Below, in pieces: positions 29,338-39,219 of a stretch of 64,000 nucleotides of DNA (positions are counted from its first letter, which is position 1; every line of letters starts with the position of its first letter). The stretch spans positions 1 to 64,000 of the forward strand of contig NZ_JNYD01000018.1 in NCBI RefSeq assembly GCF_000717175.1. Reading direction: 5' to 3'. This DNA is from Pseudonocardia autotrophica (lineage in GTDB: Bacteria > Actinomycetota > Actinomycetes > Mycobacteriales > Pseudonocardiaceae). A program made the translations under genes and the position numbers. The notes under the pieces are model-generated. The model did not search any database, was not told where the DNA came from, and saw only the letters and a list, made by a program, of their open reading frames with translations.

Positions 29338-29995
29338 TCAACACCCTTTCCATCAGTGCGAGGTCCGGCTCGTTGCCGGTACTGCTCGCGGTCTGGTGCA
29401 CGGTCACCACGCCGAGCCCGGCCATGTCGCCGAGCAGCACCCGGGCGACACCGAGCGGGATCGACAGCAGCGCGGCGACCTCGGCGACCGAGCGGGGCTG
29501 GTCGCACAGGTCCGCGACCGAGCGGTGCTCCATCTGCAGCATCGCCAGCTGCTCACGCCCCTGCGGGCTGGTCGAGACCAGCGTCTCGATCGCGAGGTCG
29601 AAGCCGGACTTGGTCCGGCCGCGGGTCCAGGCGTAGGGCCGCACCGCCGACGCCCCGGTCGGGACGGCGGGCGGGAGCGGCTCGTCCCGGATCGGTTCGA
29701 TGGGGCCGGTCTGGTACCCGCCGTAGCCCGAGCCCGCGAACCCGGCGTCCCCCTGGGGACCCTGGGAGCCCTGGCTGTAGGCGACCTCGTTGGGGACCGG
29801 GCCGGGGGGCGGCGTGGTCGGGTACGCCGGCGGCGGCGGGGCCTGCGGGGCCTCCTGCCGCTCGGCGTCCTCGTCCCGCCGGCGCCCCCACCGGCGGCGC
29901 TTGCGGGGGCGCCCCGAGTCGAGACTGAACCCGTTCATCACGTCGGCGAACGTCGGCTCCTGCTGACGCGGTGCGTCGTCGGGACCGCTGGTCAT
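29318..29995 (-). CDS. cvnC: Conservon DUF742 protein CvnC
   Basis: A 225-residue DUF742 protein. The first 110 residues are charged and Pro/Gly-rich. The conserved part begins RPYAWTRGRTKSGFDLAIETLVS and contains a winged-helix-like region (LAMLQMEHRSVADLCDQPRSVAEVAALLSIPLGVARVLLGDM), ending MERVLSGLRRL. In Streptomyces conservons CvnC interacts with the kinase/roadblock complex. The tail overlaps cvnD; the gap to cvnB is 80 bp. The N-terminal extension is longer than in the CvnC proteins I know. Confidence 0.88.
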   Translation of the reverse strand: MTSGPDDAPRQQEPTFADVMNGFSLDSGRPRKRRRWGRRRDEDAERQEAPQAPPPPAYPTTPPPGPVPNEVAYSQGSQGPQGDAGFAGSGYGGYQTGPIEPIRDEPLPPAVPTGASAVRPYAWTRGRTKSGFDLAIETLVSTSPQGREQLAMLQMEHRSVADLCDQPRSVAEVAALLSIPLGVARVLLGDMAGLGVVTVHQTASSTGNEPDLALMERVLSGLRRL

Positions 29996-30075
29996 GAAAC
30001 CTCACCTGCCTCGTGCCGGTCGTTCGTCGGACGGATGGACATGGGATCGGGTCGCTGAGGGTCGACGCCGGGGCG

Positions 30076-30498
30076 TCAGGGCCCGAAGGAGCCCTGCAGC
30101 TCGGCCCGCAGCTCCGGGGTGAGCAGCTGGCCGACGCGGTCGACCAGCAGCGTCATCTCGTAGCCGATCAGACCGATGTCGCAGCTCGGGGAGGCGAGCA
30201 CGGCCAGGCACGAGCCGTCGCTGATGGACATGAGCAGGACGATCCCGCGGTCCATCTCCACGACGGTCTGCACCACGCCGCCCGCGTCGAAGCAGCGGGC
30301 CGCGCCCTGGGTCAGGCTGACCAGCCCGGACGCCACCGCGGCCAGCTGGTCCGCGCGGTCCCGGGGGAGCCGGTCCGACGCCGTGAGCAGCAGCCCGTCG
30401 GCGGAGACCACGATCGCGTGCGCGACCCCGGGGACCTTCTCCGCGAAGTTGGTGACCAGCCATCCGAACCGGCTGGGCTGGGTCTGTGGTGCGGTCAC
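30076..30498 (-). CDS. cvnB: Conservon roadblock/LC7-domain protein CvnB
   Basis: A 140-residue roadblock/LC7 protein, expected to regulate the CvnD GTPase. It reads [67 protein letters not shown] and [23 protein letters not shown], all typical. The frame is open far upstream (to 32082) through the disordered part of cvnA's complement, but a GTG at 30498 with GAGGAGGCC gives the standard length. It follows cvnA by 67 bp. Confidence 0.92.
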   Translation of the reverse strand: MTAPQTQPSRFGWLVTNFAEKVPGVAHAIVVSADGLLLTASDRLPRDRADQLAAVASGLVSLTQGAARCFDAGGVVQTVVEMDRGIVLLMSISDGSCLAVLASPSCDIGLIGYEMTLLVDRVGQLLTPELRAELQGSFGP

Positions 30499-30565
30499 GC
30501 CGCGGCCTCCTCGACGTCGGTCGGGCCGGTGGGGGCGGCCGCGGGTGCGGTCTCCTGCCCGATCA

Positions 30566-33500
30566 TCACTTCTCCTCGTCCTGCTCGGTCGTGCTCCGGG
30601 TCTGCCCGGTGCCGGCACCGCCCGCCGCCGACTGGCGGCGCAGCCGGCTCTCCCGGCCCTGCCGGACGCCCTGCTGGTAGCTCGCCAGGCGGCCACGGAT
30701 GGCCTCGGCGTTGCGGGCCGGCCCCGAAGGCGGAGCCAGCACCGCGGATCCTGCCGCGCTGCCCGGGACGAGCCGCGCGCGGGGCCTGCGTTTCGGCAGC
30801 CCCGCCTCCGTGGTCTCGTTCGCGCCGCGCTCGGACTCGGCGGCCGTGGCCGCCGCGGTCGCGTCGGCGACCCGCCAGCCCTCGTCCGCCGCGGTGGCGA
30901 ACCCGGTCTCGCCGCCGGCCGCCCGGTCCGTGCGGAGCGGGTCGGCCGGGGCCGCCCCGCCCGCCGGAGCCGGGGTGCCCGGGGCGTCCTCGGCGCCCTC
31001 GCCGTCCGTCCAGCGGACCGGGACGGAGCGGTTCGAGCGGAACCAGGCCGACGCGATCTCCTCGAAGATCGGCGTGGTCTGGCCGAGGTCGAAGCGGGAC
31101 GGCCCGTCGGCGGACTCGGCCGGGCCGCCGGTGGGGGCGGTCGGGTCGGCCGGCGTGGCGCCGAGCGCGCCGGCCGGGGCCGGGGTGCCGGGCAGGCCCG
31201 GGCCGGTCGCGGTCGGGGCGGCCCCGTTGCCGGTGCCGGCGGGGCCGGTGCCGTGGGGGCCAGTGCCGGTGCTGCCGGTGCCGCTGGGGCCGATGCCGTT
31301 CGGGCCGGTTCCGGTGGGGCCGGCGCCGTTCGGGCCGGTCGGGGCCGCGGCCTGGGGGCCGGGGCTCGGGCGGCGGGTCGGCAGGCCGGCCGGGCCGGTC
31401 GGACCGTTCGTGCCCTGGCCGGCCGCTGTGCCCTGGCCGGCCGCTGTGCCCGGGGCGCCGGGGGTGCCGGTGCCGTAGGCGATGGGGCCGCCGTTGCGGT
31501 ACGGGGCGGCCGGGCCCGCGGTCGGGTTCGCGGCCGGAGCCGGTCCCTGGGGCGCAGGCCCCTGAGTGGCCGGGCCCTGGGAGGTCGGGCCCTGGGAGGT
31601 CGGGCCCTGCGACGCCAGGCTGCGGGTGGCCGGGCCCTGGGTCGCCGGGTTGTCGGTCGCCGCGGCCGGGTCCGCCGGGCTCTGGCCGGTGGTCCCGCCC
31701 GCGGGAGCGGTGCCGCCGGTCTGCTCTGGGCCCGGGGTCGACGCGCCACCCAGGATGTCCGCGGCGCCCGCACCGGTCGGCGCGGTGCCGTTGGTCCCCG
31801 TGCTGTCCGTGGTCCCGGTGAGGCCGTCCGAACCGGGGCGGCGGCCCGACGGGGTCCGCGACTCGAAGCCGCCCGGGCGGCGCAGCTGGCCGGTGGTGCT
31901 CGTGTCCGCGGGCGTGGAGGCCGAGAAGAGGGCCTCCGTGCCCTCGGTCGACGCCGACATCGGGCGGCCGGGCCGGCGCTGCGGCAGGCCCCCCGGACCG
32001 GTCGGGTAGCTCGTGGGCCGGTTGTCGGCGCCGGGCGCGGCGCCCGGGGTGCGCCGGGGCAGACCCTGCGAGCCCTCGACACCGGCGGCCGGGGCGGCCG
32101 GGGCCTGACCGGCCCGGTCCCCGTTCGGGGTCTGGCCGGGTGCGCCCGGGGTGCGGCGCGGAAGCTCGGTGCCCTCGGCGCCGGCCTGCGAGGCCGTCGC
32201 GGCCGGACGCTCCGGCCGGGCCTCGGGCTCCTCGCCGCGCCGCGGCAGCGCCGATGGCGGCCGGCTGGGCCGCTGCCCGCCGTTCAGGCCCGGCGTGCGG
32301 CGGGGCAGGCCCGCCGCGGTCGGCGGGACGGGCTCCCGGGACGGACGGTCGCCCGCGGGCGCACCGGCGTCGGAGCCGCCGGTCGCGCTCGCACCGCCGG
32401 TCCGCTCGGGACCCGCGGCCGCGGTGCTGCCGGGAGTGCTGTCGGTGCGCTCGCCGGCGCTGGTGCCGGTGGCGTCGGTGCTGTTCGCGGCCTCGGTGCC
32501 CGGGGTGGTCGAGTCCGTGGTCCCGGTCGCGGAGCCAGAGGTCGGGCCCTCGGTGTCCGTGCCCCTGCCGGCCTCGCTACCCGGCGCCTCGGGGCCCGCA
32601 GCAGTGCTGCCCGCTGCGGCGCGGCCCTCGGTCACGCGGCCCTCGGTCACTCGGCCCTCGGTCGTGGCGCCGTCGGTCTCGCGGCCCGAGGTCGTGGTGC
32701 TCTCGGTGGTGCTCTCGGTGGTGCGGGGCTCGGTGGTGCCGCGCTCGGTGGTGCGGCCCTCAGGGGTGCGCCCGTCGGGTGCGTCGCCGCGCTGAGTGGC
32801 AGCGGGGCCGGTGAGGCCGGAGGGCGCGGTGCCGGGCGTGGCGCCCGGACGCGTGGCCTCCGTACCGGCCGTCGGCTCGACAGCGCTCTCGCGCTTCCCG
32901 TCCGCCTTCGTGCCGGACGGGTCGCCGGCCTGGGCGGAGGTGCGGCCCGTGACCGCAGGCCCCTGGCCGTTCACACCGGGGATGCCCGTGGTGCGGGTGT
33001 CGGCCGAGGGCACGGTCGTGGCCGCGTCGCCGGTCGGCGAGATGCCGCCGGCCTCGATGACCGGGAAGCGGCTGGTGGCGGGCTCGTCCTCGTCCGCCTC
33101 TGCCGGGGAGGTGGAGTCGGCGTCGGGCGTCGTGCCCGTTGCACCCGCAGCGCCCGCGGCGCCCTCAGGGTCCTTCGACCGGGTGGCGCCGCCGCGGGAC
33201 CCGGCCGTGGCCGAGGTGCCCGTGGCGGGGGTGTCCGCGTCGGTGCCGCTCGCTCCCGAACCCGCCGGCGGGGTCTGGTCGTCCGCCGAGGCGGCGGTGG
33301 CGATCCGCCCGGTCTCGGTCGCGCTGTCGTCCAGGTCGGTGTGGTCGCCGTCGGTGTGGTCGCTGTCGGTGCGGTCGCTCCCGGCGCGGTCGCTGCCGGC
33401 GCGGTCCGCGGTCTCGTCGGAGTCCTTGTCGGACTTGCGCAGGCCCGCCGCACCGGCGAGCCCGGCGGCCGCACCGGCCAGCGCGGCGCCGGCCGCGGCC

Positions 33501-36262
33501 ACGCCCCGGCCGAGCTTCTCGCCCGGCCGCTCGGAGCCCGTCGACGGCGCGTCGTCCTGGCCCTCGCTGCGCGCCTGCGTCGCGTCGGCCGGGGAGTCGG
33601 GCGGGAAGTCGGGCGGGGAGTCGGCCGGCGTGCCGGGACGTTCCTGCTCACGGGTCCGGTCGGTCACCTCGCCCGGCGTGCCGCCCCGCGGCGCACGCTT
33701 CGGCAGCGACGGCAGGTCACCCGAGCCGGACGCGGCCGGGCGCTCGCCGTGGAGGGCGTGCCCGTTCGTCGGCCGGGTCGGGACGGTGGAGCCGTTCGGC
33801 GGCCGCCGGAGGCTCTCCACCGGCCACGGACCACGCTCCGGGCCCGCCGGGCGGCCACCGGAGGCCCGGCGGCCGCCCGGCCCGTCCGGGCTGCGCCCGT
33901 CGGTCGCGCTGCCGCCCTGCTGGGTGGTCCCGCGCTCCTCCCGCGTGTCCTGGTCCGAGGGAGCGGTGGCCTCCGCCTCGTCCCGGCGCTCGGCCGGCGG
34001 TGTGGCCGCGCCGGTGCCGAAGGCGTCGAAGCCGTCGTCCGGGCCGGAGCCGTCCTGCGGGGGCACGCCCCCGGGCCGGCGCTGCGGCAGACCCTTCCCG
34101 TTGAGCGGCGGGGTCGGCGGGCGGCCGCCACCGAGCGCCGGAGCGGGGCTCATCGGCCCGTCGTCCCCCGCGACGAGGGAGGACAGCGACCGGGACTGGC
34201 CGGTGCCGTTGCTGCCCGGACGCGGCGCGGGGACGGTGCTCGGGGCGGCGGGGCCGCCGCCGAAGGCGGACGCGCCCTGCCCGGCGGGGACGGCGGGCGC
34301 GGCACCCGCGCGGACCGGCTGCCGGTCGATCGGCTCGGCCGACGGGACGAGTACGGCGGGCACGGTGACCGAGGCGGTGAGGCCGCCGGAGCCGCCCGTC
34401 ATGCCGCCGCCGAGCCGGATGCCCAGCCCGTGCCGGTTGGCCAGGCGGCCGACCACGAACAGACCCATCCGGCGCGACGCCGAGACGTCGACCGCGGCCG
34501 GGGAGGAGAGGCGCTGGTTGGCCTCGGCGAGCTCGTGCTCCGCCATGCCGACGCCGCGGTCGGCGATCTCGACGAGCAGCGAGCCGTCTCCCGCCCGGGT
34601 CGTGCTCATGACGACCTGCGAGTCCGGCGGGGAGAAGTTGGTGGCGTTGTCGAGCAGCTCGGCCAGCAGGTGGACGAGGTCGCTCGCGGCGCGCCCGGCG
34701 ACCGTCGCGACGGGCGGCGGCTGCACGACGACGCGCTGGTACTGCTCGATCTCGGACACCGCGGCGCGGAGGACGTCGACCACCGGGACCGGGGCGACGT
34801 TGCGCTTCGCGAGGTCGGTGCCCGCGAGGACCAGCAGGTTCTCGCTGTTGCGTCGCATACGGGTGGCGAGGTGGTCCAGCTGGAAGAGGTTGGACAGCTG
34901 GTCCGGGTCCTGCTCGTTGCTCTCCAGCTGCTCGATCAGCTGCAGCTGGCGCTCGACCAGCGCCTGCGAGCGGCGGGAGAGGTTGACGAACATGTTCGAC
35001 ACGTTCGACTGCAGCGCGGCCTGGTCGGCAGCGAGGCGGATCGCCTGCCCGTGCACGGCGTCGAACGCCCGGGCCACCTGGCCGACCTCGTCCCGGCCCG
35101 CGAGCGGCACCGGCTCGACCATAGCGTTGAGCGGCTGGCCGGAGCGCATGCTCTCGACGGCCTGGGGCAGCCGGCGCTCGGCGACCTCGAGGGCGGAGCG
35201 GCGCAGGACCCGCAGCGACCGGATCAGGCTGCGGGCGAGCAGCACGATGATCGCGATGCCGAGCAGCACGCCCAGCATGAGCAGCACGGAGTTGACGCCG
35301 GCCTTGTTGCTCGCGTCCTCCTGCGCCTGGCTGGAGGTGGCGGTCAGCTCGTCGGCCACGCCGGACCCGGCGCGTTCGACGACCTGGGCGGCCTGCTGGT
35401 AGGCCGCGTCCCACGCCACCGGATCCGCCTCGAGCGGCCGGTCGGTCGGAGTGGCCATGATCTGGGTCCGCAGCCGCTCGAGCTCGACGTTGGCGCCGTC
35501 GGTGGCGAAGTTGCCGTAGCGCGCGAGCTGCTCCGGCGTGAGGCCCACCTGGTAGTCGGCGAACGCCGTGCCGAACGCCGCGGCGGCGCCCGTGACGGTG
35601 ATCTTGTCCTGCTCGCTCAGCCGGCCCGCGGCGATCGCGCCCGCGATCACGGTGTGCTGCAGGGCGAGCGCCTCGCGGGCCTCGCCGGTCGCGGTGAGCG
35701 CGTCGCCCAGGCCGCCGGCGTACGTGGTCTCACCCTGGCGGACCAGCGCCCGCTCCAGGACGTCCGTGCGCTGCACGATGGTCGTGTACCGGGTGGTGAC
35801 GTCGTCGATCCCGGCCGGCGAGCCCGCCACGTCCGTGCGCAGCACCGGGAGCTGGGTGAACCCGCCCTCGGCCTGCTGCAGCGCGGTGGTGCTGCTGGCG
35901 TCGAGCAGCGAGGGGTCGGACAGCGCCGACCGCACCTCGCCGAGCTTGGCGTCGGTGTCCGCGGCGGCGGCCGCGAGCGCGCCGCGGTCGCCCGTGCGCC
36001 CGCCGGCGACGAACAGCACGGCGCTGTTGCGCTCGGCCTGCAGCGCCTGCGCCGTGGCGGCGACGTCCTGGCGGATCTCCAGCAGGCGGTTGTCCCGGCC
36101 CAGCTGCTCGGCCACGCCGGCCTGGTCGGAGATGCGCAGGACGCCCAGCACCAGGGCCAGCAGGGTGGGCACGAGGCCCACGGCCACCAGCTTGGCGGCC
36201 AGGCTCCAGTTGCGGGGGTTCAGCCGCTCCGACCACGCGGGGTGGCGTTCGGTGCTGGTCAC
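30566..36262 (-). CDS. cvnA: Conservon sensor histidine kinase CvnA with a very long disordered tail
   Basis: The sensor kinase of the conservon. It has a transmembrane helix at about 22-44, an extracytoplasmic nitrate/nitrite-sensing-type domain (about 50-310), a second helix at 318-340, a HAMP region, and an atypical dimerisation segment whose likely phospho-acceptor is the His in [17 protein letters not shown]. The ATPase domain has [16 protein letters not shown] (N-box), EIADRGVGM (G1) and [13 protein letters not shown] (G2), ending near residue 645. The remaining 1,250 or so residues are low-complexity Pro/Gly/Thr/Ala with many [11 protein letters not shown] motifs, an Ala-rich segment and a Ser-Asp-rich stretch. 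The closing [13 protein letters not shown] is common to CvnA proteins. A GTG at 36262 follows AGGGAGA. At 1,898 residues it is roughly twice the usual length. Confidence 0.88.
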   Translation of the reverse strand: MTSTERHPAWSERLNPRNWSLAAKLVAVGLVPTLLALVLGVLRISDQAGVAEQLGRDNRLLEIRQDVAATAQALQAERNSAVLFVAGGRTGDRGALAAAAADTDAKLGEVRSALSDPSLLDASSTTALQQAEGGFTQLPVLRTDVAGSPAGIDDVTTRYTTIVQRTDVLERALVRQGETTYAGGLGDALTATGEAREALALQHTVIAGAIAAGRLSEQDKITVTGAAAAFGTAFADYQVGLTPEQLARYGNFATDGANVELERLRTQIMATPTDRPLEADPVAWDAAYQQAAQVVERAGSGVADELTATSSQAQEDASNKAGVNSVLLMLGVLLGIAIIVLLARSLIRSLRVLRRSALEVAERRLPQAVESMRSGQPLNAMVEPVPLAGRDEVGQVARAFDAVHGQAIRLAADQAALQSNVSNMFVNLSRRSQALVERQLQLIEQLESNEQDPDQLSNLFQLDHLATRMRRNSENLLVLAGTDLAKRNVAPVPVVDVLRAAVSEIEQYQRVVVQPPPVATVAGRAASDLVHLLAELLDNATNFSPPDSQVVMSTTRAGDGSLLVEIADRGVGMAEHELAEANQRLSSPAAVDVSASRRMGLFVVGRLANRHGLGIRLGGGMTGGSGGLTASVTVPAVLVPSAEPIDRQPVRAGAAPAVPAGQGASAFGGGPAAPSTVPAPRPGSNGTGQSRSLSSLVAGDDGPMSPAPALGGGRPPTPPLNGKGLPQRRPGGVPPQDGSGPDDGFDAFGTGAATPPAERRDEAEATAPSDQDTREERGTTQQGGSATDGRSPDGPGGRRASGGRPAGPERGPWPVESLRRPPNGSTVPTRPTNGHALHGERPAASGSGDLPSLPKRAPRGGTPGEVTDRTREQERPGTPADSPPDFPPDSPADATQARSEGQDDAPSTGSERPGEKLGRGVAAAGAALAGAAAGLAGAAGLRKSDKDSDETADRAGSDRAGSDRTDSDHTDGDHTDLDDSATETGRIATAASADDQTPPAGSGASGTDADTPATGTSATAGSRGGATRSKDPEGAAGAAGATGTTPDADSTSPAEADEDEPATSRFPVIEAGGISPTGDAATTVPSADTRTTGIPGVNGQGPAVTGRTSAQAGDPSGTKADGKRESAVEPTAGTEATRPGATPGTAPSGLTGPAATQRGDAPDGRTPEGRTTERGTTEPRTTESTTESTTTSGRETDGATTEGRVTEGRVTEGRAAAGSTAAGPEAPGSEAGRGTDTEGPTSGSATGTTDSTTPGTEAANSTDATGTSAGERTDSTPGSTAAAGPERTGGASATGGSDAGAPAGDRPSREPVPPTAAGLPRRTPGLNGGQRPSRPPSALPRRGEEPEARPERPAATASQAGAEGTELPRRTPGAPGQTPNGDRAGQAPAAPAAGVEGSQGLPRRTPGAAPGADNRPTSYPTGPGGLPQRRPGRPMSASTEGTEALFSASTPADTSTTGQLRRPGGFESRTPSGRRPGSDGLTGTTDSTGTNGTAPTGAGAADILGGASTPGPEQTGGTAPAGGTTGQSPADPAAATDNPATQGPATRSLASQGPTSQGPTSQGPATQGPAPQGPAPAANPTAGPAAPYRNGGPIAYGTGTPGAPGTAAGQGTAAGQGTNGPTGPAGLPTRRPSPGPQAAAPTGPNGAGPTGTGPNGIGPSGTGSTGTGPHGTGPAGTGNGAAPTATGPGLPGTPAPAGALGATPADPTAPTGGPAESADGPSRFDLGQTTPIFEEIASAWFRSNRSVPVRWTDGEGAEDAPGTPAPAGGAAPADPLRTDRAAGGETGFATAADEGWRVADATAAATAAESERGANETTEAGLPKRRPRARLVPGSAAGSAVLAPPSGPARNAEAIRGRLASYQQGVRQGRESRLRRQSAAGGAGTGQTRSTTEQDEEK

Positions 36263-36800
36263 GTCAACGTCTCCCTGATGTGGCTCGCGACGACCTGACC
36301 GACCTTGACACGCGGACCCGACGATTCGCGCCCCGCGGACACCTGGCGGAGCCGAGGTGCCCGTTGGTAGCGGCCAGTGGCCGAGCGGCTCGCACGCGTG
36401 TTCGGCGAGGCCGGGGGCGGTGCGGGGGAGCCGGCGGGGAGCGGGGCGGTGATCGTCTGGGCCTTCCGGTCGTGGACCGGCCGCGCGGTCGCACCCGGTC
36501 GAGGCCGGGCCCGGGCCGCCGCCGGTCCGCTTCTCCTGCAGCGGTTTCCGCGACACGCGGCCGCTGGGGAGGCCGCCCGCCCGGAACCGGGGATAGGATC
36601 GTCGTGGCACACGTACGTACTGCGGACAGTGCCCGGCCAGCATAGCCGGAGGTGGTGCGACGCCCGCCCTGGACGAACGACTCGTCCATCACCCCGATCG
36701 GGTGGCGCCGTCGCCGACCGCTCACCGTCCGCGGGAGACCGCCCGACTCACGACGAGTGGCGGGTCGTGCACCGATCGACACCCCCGAAGGGATCCGCGC
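36263..36800. other. Divergent promoter region between the conservon and the XPB helicase
   Basis: About 540 bp without a gene. Near the centre-right a GGGGATAGGATCG stretch (around 36591) could provide a -10 for the helicase gene, and GACGAACGACTCGTC around 36672 is a short palindrome. Open frames crossing the region give Arg/Pro-rich translations without similarity. I see no RNA gene. Confidence 0.45.
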
Positions 36801-38462
36801 GTGACCGACGGTCCGCTCATCGTCCAGTCCGACAAGACCCTCCTGCTCGAGGTCGACCACCCCGCCGCGAACGACGCGCGGATGGCGATCGCCCCCTTCG
36901 CCGAGCTGGAGCGCGCGCCCGAGCACGTGCACACCTACCGCGTCACCCCGCTCGCGCTGTGGAACGCCCGGGCCGCCGGGCACGACGCCGAGCAGGTCGT
37001 CGACGCCCTGGTCCGCTTCTCCCGCTACGCCGTCCCGCAGCCGCTGCTGGTCGACGTCGTCGACACCATGGGCCGGTACGGCCGGCTGCAGCTGTCCAAC
37101 CACCCCGCGCACGGCCTGGTCATGACGGCGCTGGACCGGGCGGTTCTGGAGGAGGTGCTGCGGCAGAAGAAGATCGCCCCGATGCTGGGCGCCCGGATCG
37201 ACCCGGACACGGTCGTCGTCCACCCCTCGGAGCGCGGGCACCTCAAGCAGATGCTGCTCAAGGTGGGCTGGCCGGCCGAGGACCTGGCCGGCTACGTCGA
37301 CGGCGAGTCGCACCCGATCGAGCTGGTCCAGGACGGCTGGACGCTGCGCGACTACCAGGCCCAGGCCGTCGACGGGTTCTGGGACGGCGGCTCCGGCGTG
37401 GTCGTGCTGCCCTGCGGCGCGGGGAAGACGCTGGTCGGCGCCGCGGCGATGGCCCGGGCCGGCGCCACCACGCTGATCCTGGTCACCAACACCGTCTCGG
37501 GCCGGCAGTGGAAGCGCGAGCTGGTCGCCCGCACCAGCCTCACCGAGGACGAGATCGGCGAGTACTCGGGCGAGAAGAAGGAGATCCGCCCGGTCACGAT
37601 CGCGACCTACCAGGTGATCACGCGGAAGACGAAGGGCGAGTACCGGCACCTCGAGCTGTTCGACTCCCGGGACTGGGGCCTGGTCGTCTACGACGAGGTG
37701 CACCTGCTCCCCGCCCCCGTCTTCCGGATGACGGCGGACCTGCAGTCCCGCCGCCGGCTCGGGCTGACCGCGACGCTGGTCCGCGAGGACGGCCGGGAGG
37801 GCGACGTGTTCTCCCTCATCGGACCGAAGCGCTACGACGCCCCGTGGCGGGACATCGAGCAGCAGGGCTGGATCGCGCCCGCCGAGTGCACCGAGGTCCG
37901 GGTCACGCTCACGGAGAGCGAGCGGCTCGGCTACGCGACCGCGGAGGCCGAGGAGCGGTACCGCATGGCGTCGACGGCACGCACCAAGCTGCCCGTCGTC
38001 AAGGCCATCCTGGACCGGCACCCGGGCGAGCCGACGCTGGTCATCGGCGCCTACCTCGACCAGCTCGACGAGCTCGGCGAGGTGCTGGACTGCCCGGTGA
38101 TCCAGGGCTCCACGAAGAACCGGGAGCGGGAGGCGCTGTTCGACGCCTTCCGGGCCGGGGAGCTGAAGCGCCTGGTCGTCAGCAAGGTCGCCAACTTCTC
38201 GGTCGACCTGCCCGAGGCCACCGTGGCCGTGCAGGTCTCGGGCACCTTCGGCTCCCGGCAGGAGGAGGCGCAACGGCTGGGCCGGCTGCTGCGGCCCAAG
38301 GGCGACGGCCGGCAGGCGCACTTCTACTCGGTCGTGTCGCGGGACACCCTCGACACCGACTACGCCGCGCACCGTCAGCGTTTCCTCGCCGAGCAGGGGT
38401 ACGCGTACCGCATCGTGGACGCGGACGACCTGCTCGGACCGGCCCTGCCCGAGGTGGGCTGA
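36801..38462 (+). CDS. XPB/Ssl2-type DNA repair helicase
   Basis: A 553-residue superfamily-2 helicase of the bacterial XPB (Ercc3) group, a 3'-5' DNA helicase. An N-terminal XPB-specific domain (about 1-170, MAIAPFAELERAPEHVHTYR) precedes motif I VLPCGAGKTLVG, motif II VVYDEVHLLP (DEVH), motif III GLTATLVREDG (the XPB RED motif is present as REDG), and motif VI QRLGRLLRPKG. The GTG at 36801 follows AAGGGA. The Rv0862c-like protein at 26359 is the usual genomic neighbour of this helicase in mycobacteria; here the conservon lies between them. Confidence 0.93.
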   Translation: MTDGPLIVQSDKTLLLEVDHPAANDARMAIAPFAELERAPEHVHTYRVTPLALWNARAAGHDAEQVVDALVRFSRYAVPQPLLVDVVDTMGRYGRLQLSNHPAHGLVMTALDRAVLEEVLRQKKIAPMLGARIDPDTVVVHPSERGHLKQMLLKVGWPAEDLAGYVDGESHPIELVQDGWTLRDYQAQAVDGFWDGGSGVVVLPCGAGKTLVGAAAMARAGATTLILVTNTVSGRQWKRELVARTSLTEDEIGEYSGEKKEIRPVTIATYQVITRKTKGEYRHLELFDSRDWGLVVYDEVHLLPAPVFRMTADLQSRRRLGLTATLVREDGREGDVFSLIGPKRYDAPWRDIEQQGWIAPAECTEVRVTLTESERLGYATAEAEERYRMASTARTKLPVVKAILDRHPGEPTLVIGAYLDQLDELGEVLDCPVIQGSTKNREREALFDAFRAGELKRLVVSKVANFSVDLPEATVAVQVSGTFGSRQEEAQRLGRLLRPKGDGRQAHFYSVVSRDTLDTDYAAHRQRFLAEQGYAYRIVDADDLLGPALPEVG

Positions 38463-38578
38463 CCGGAGCGTGACGGCGGTTCCCCGGGACGGGGGTACCG
38501 CCTCACCCCGATGCGGCCGTGCGTCGAAAGGCCAGGTCCGGGACACTCGGTGGCGCAACCGTGACAGGGAGCCGAGGA

Positions 38579-38797
38579 ATGTCCGTCGCCGGCTGGATCG
38601 TCGTCGGGGTGCTGGCCTGGGTGGCCGTCGCCCTGGTCGTCGCGGTGCTCGTCGGGCGGATGGTGCGGCTGCGGGACCGGCAGGTCCCCGAGGACCCCTT
38701 CCCGCGTCCCGCGCCCCCGCCGGAGCAGGACCCGTCGTGGCCGCACCCCGGCGGCCGCGCGCCCCGGACTCCCGAACCCCGCCGACCCCGGCGCTGA
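38579..38797 (+). CDS. Small single-pass membrane protein
   Basis: A 72-residue protein with one N-terminal hydrophobic helix (about 3-28, SVAGWIVVGVLAWVAVALVV) and a short cytoplasmic tail that is first charged and then Pro/Arg-rich. The ATG at 38579 has AGGGAG 7 bp upstream. No family recognised; its position just before pspC may be incidental. Confidence 0.6.
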   Translation: MSVAGWIVVGVLAWVAVALVVAVLVGRMVRLRDRQVPEDPFPRPAPPPEQDPSWPHPGGRAPRTPEPRRPRR

Positions 38798-38872
38798 TCC
38801 GGGTCGGTCTCCGGGAGGGATCCGGGGCCGACCCCGAGGTGCGGGCCCCGCGCCGCGGGCAGGCTCGTGGTC

Positions 38873-39139
38873 ATGGAACAGCAGACCACCACCGCCACCC
38901 CCGACCAGCACACCATCGACGGGCAGGCCGTCGTCCCCGCCCCGCGGGAGCAGAAGCCGTTCCGGCTGCACCGCAGCCGCTCCGACAAGATGATCGCCGG
39001 CGTGTGCGGCGGGCTCGCCGAGAGCCTGAACGTCGACGCGGGCCTGATCCGGATCGCGCTCGTCGCGCTGACCGTGCTGGGCTTCGGGTTCGGCATCGTC
39101 CTCTACGTCGCCGCCTGGTTCCTCGCGCCCGAGGAGTGA
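38873..39139 (+). CDS. PspC-domain membrane protein
   Basis: An 88-residue protein: about 40 polar residues, then the PspC domain FRLHRSRSDKMIAGVCGGLAESLNVDAGLIRIALV followed by a hydrophobic helix and the closing AAWFLAPEE. In this family PspC modules sense envelope stress or accompany kinases. The gene ends only 80 bp upstream of a histidine-kinase gene, and some actinobacterial kinases have PspC fused at their N-terminus, so this could be a split version; that is inference. Confidence 0.85.
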   Translation: MEQQTTTATPDQHTIDGQAVVPAPREQKPFRLHRSRSDKMIAGVCGGLAESLNVDAGLIRIALVALTVLGFGFGIVLYVAAWFLAPEE

Positions 39140-39166
39140 GTCCGGAGTGAGTCCGGTGACGGGCGC

Positions 39167-39189
39167 ACCTCTGCACTTGGGTGTGTCGC
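39167..39189. promoter_or_regulatory. Shared 23-bp element, copy A (before the two-component operon)
   Basis: This 23-bp stretch, beginning ACCTCTGCACTTGGG, matches the stretch at 41080-41102 at 19 of 23 positions without gaps. It ends 30 bp before the kinase GTG. The common words are ACCTCT, CAC, TGGG, GTGT and GC. Placement just upstream of two adjacent operons suggests a binding site for the LuxR-type regulator encoded at 40410 or a shared promoter. Confidence 0.5.
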
Positions 39190-39219
39190 AGCTCACCGGG
39201 TGTGTGTCATCGTCCGCGC

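Noticed and set aside
30176..36298. A 2,040-codon open frame on the forward strand opposite cvnA
   Set aside because: It is the antisense of the Pro/Thr/Gly-rich kinase gene. Its translation is Arg/Gly/Ala-rich with no domain, and long antisense frames are expected at this GC content. The reverse-strand frame has clear kinase motifs.
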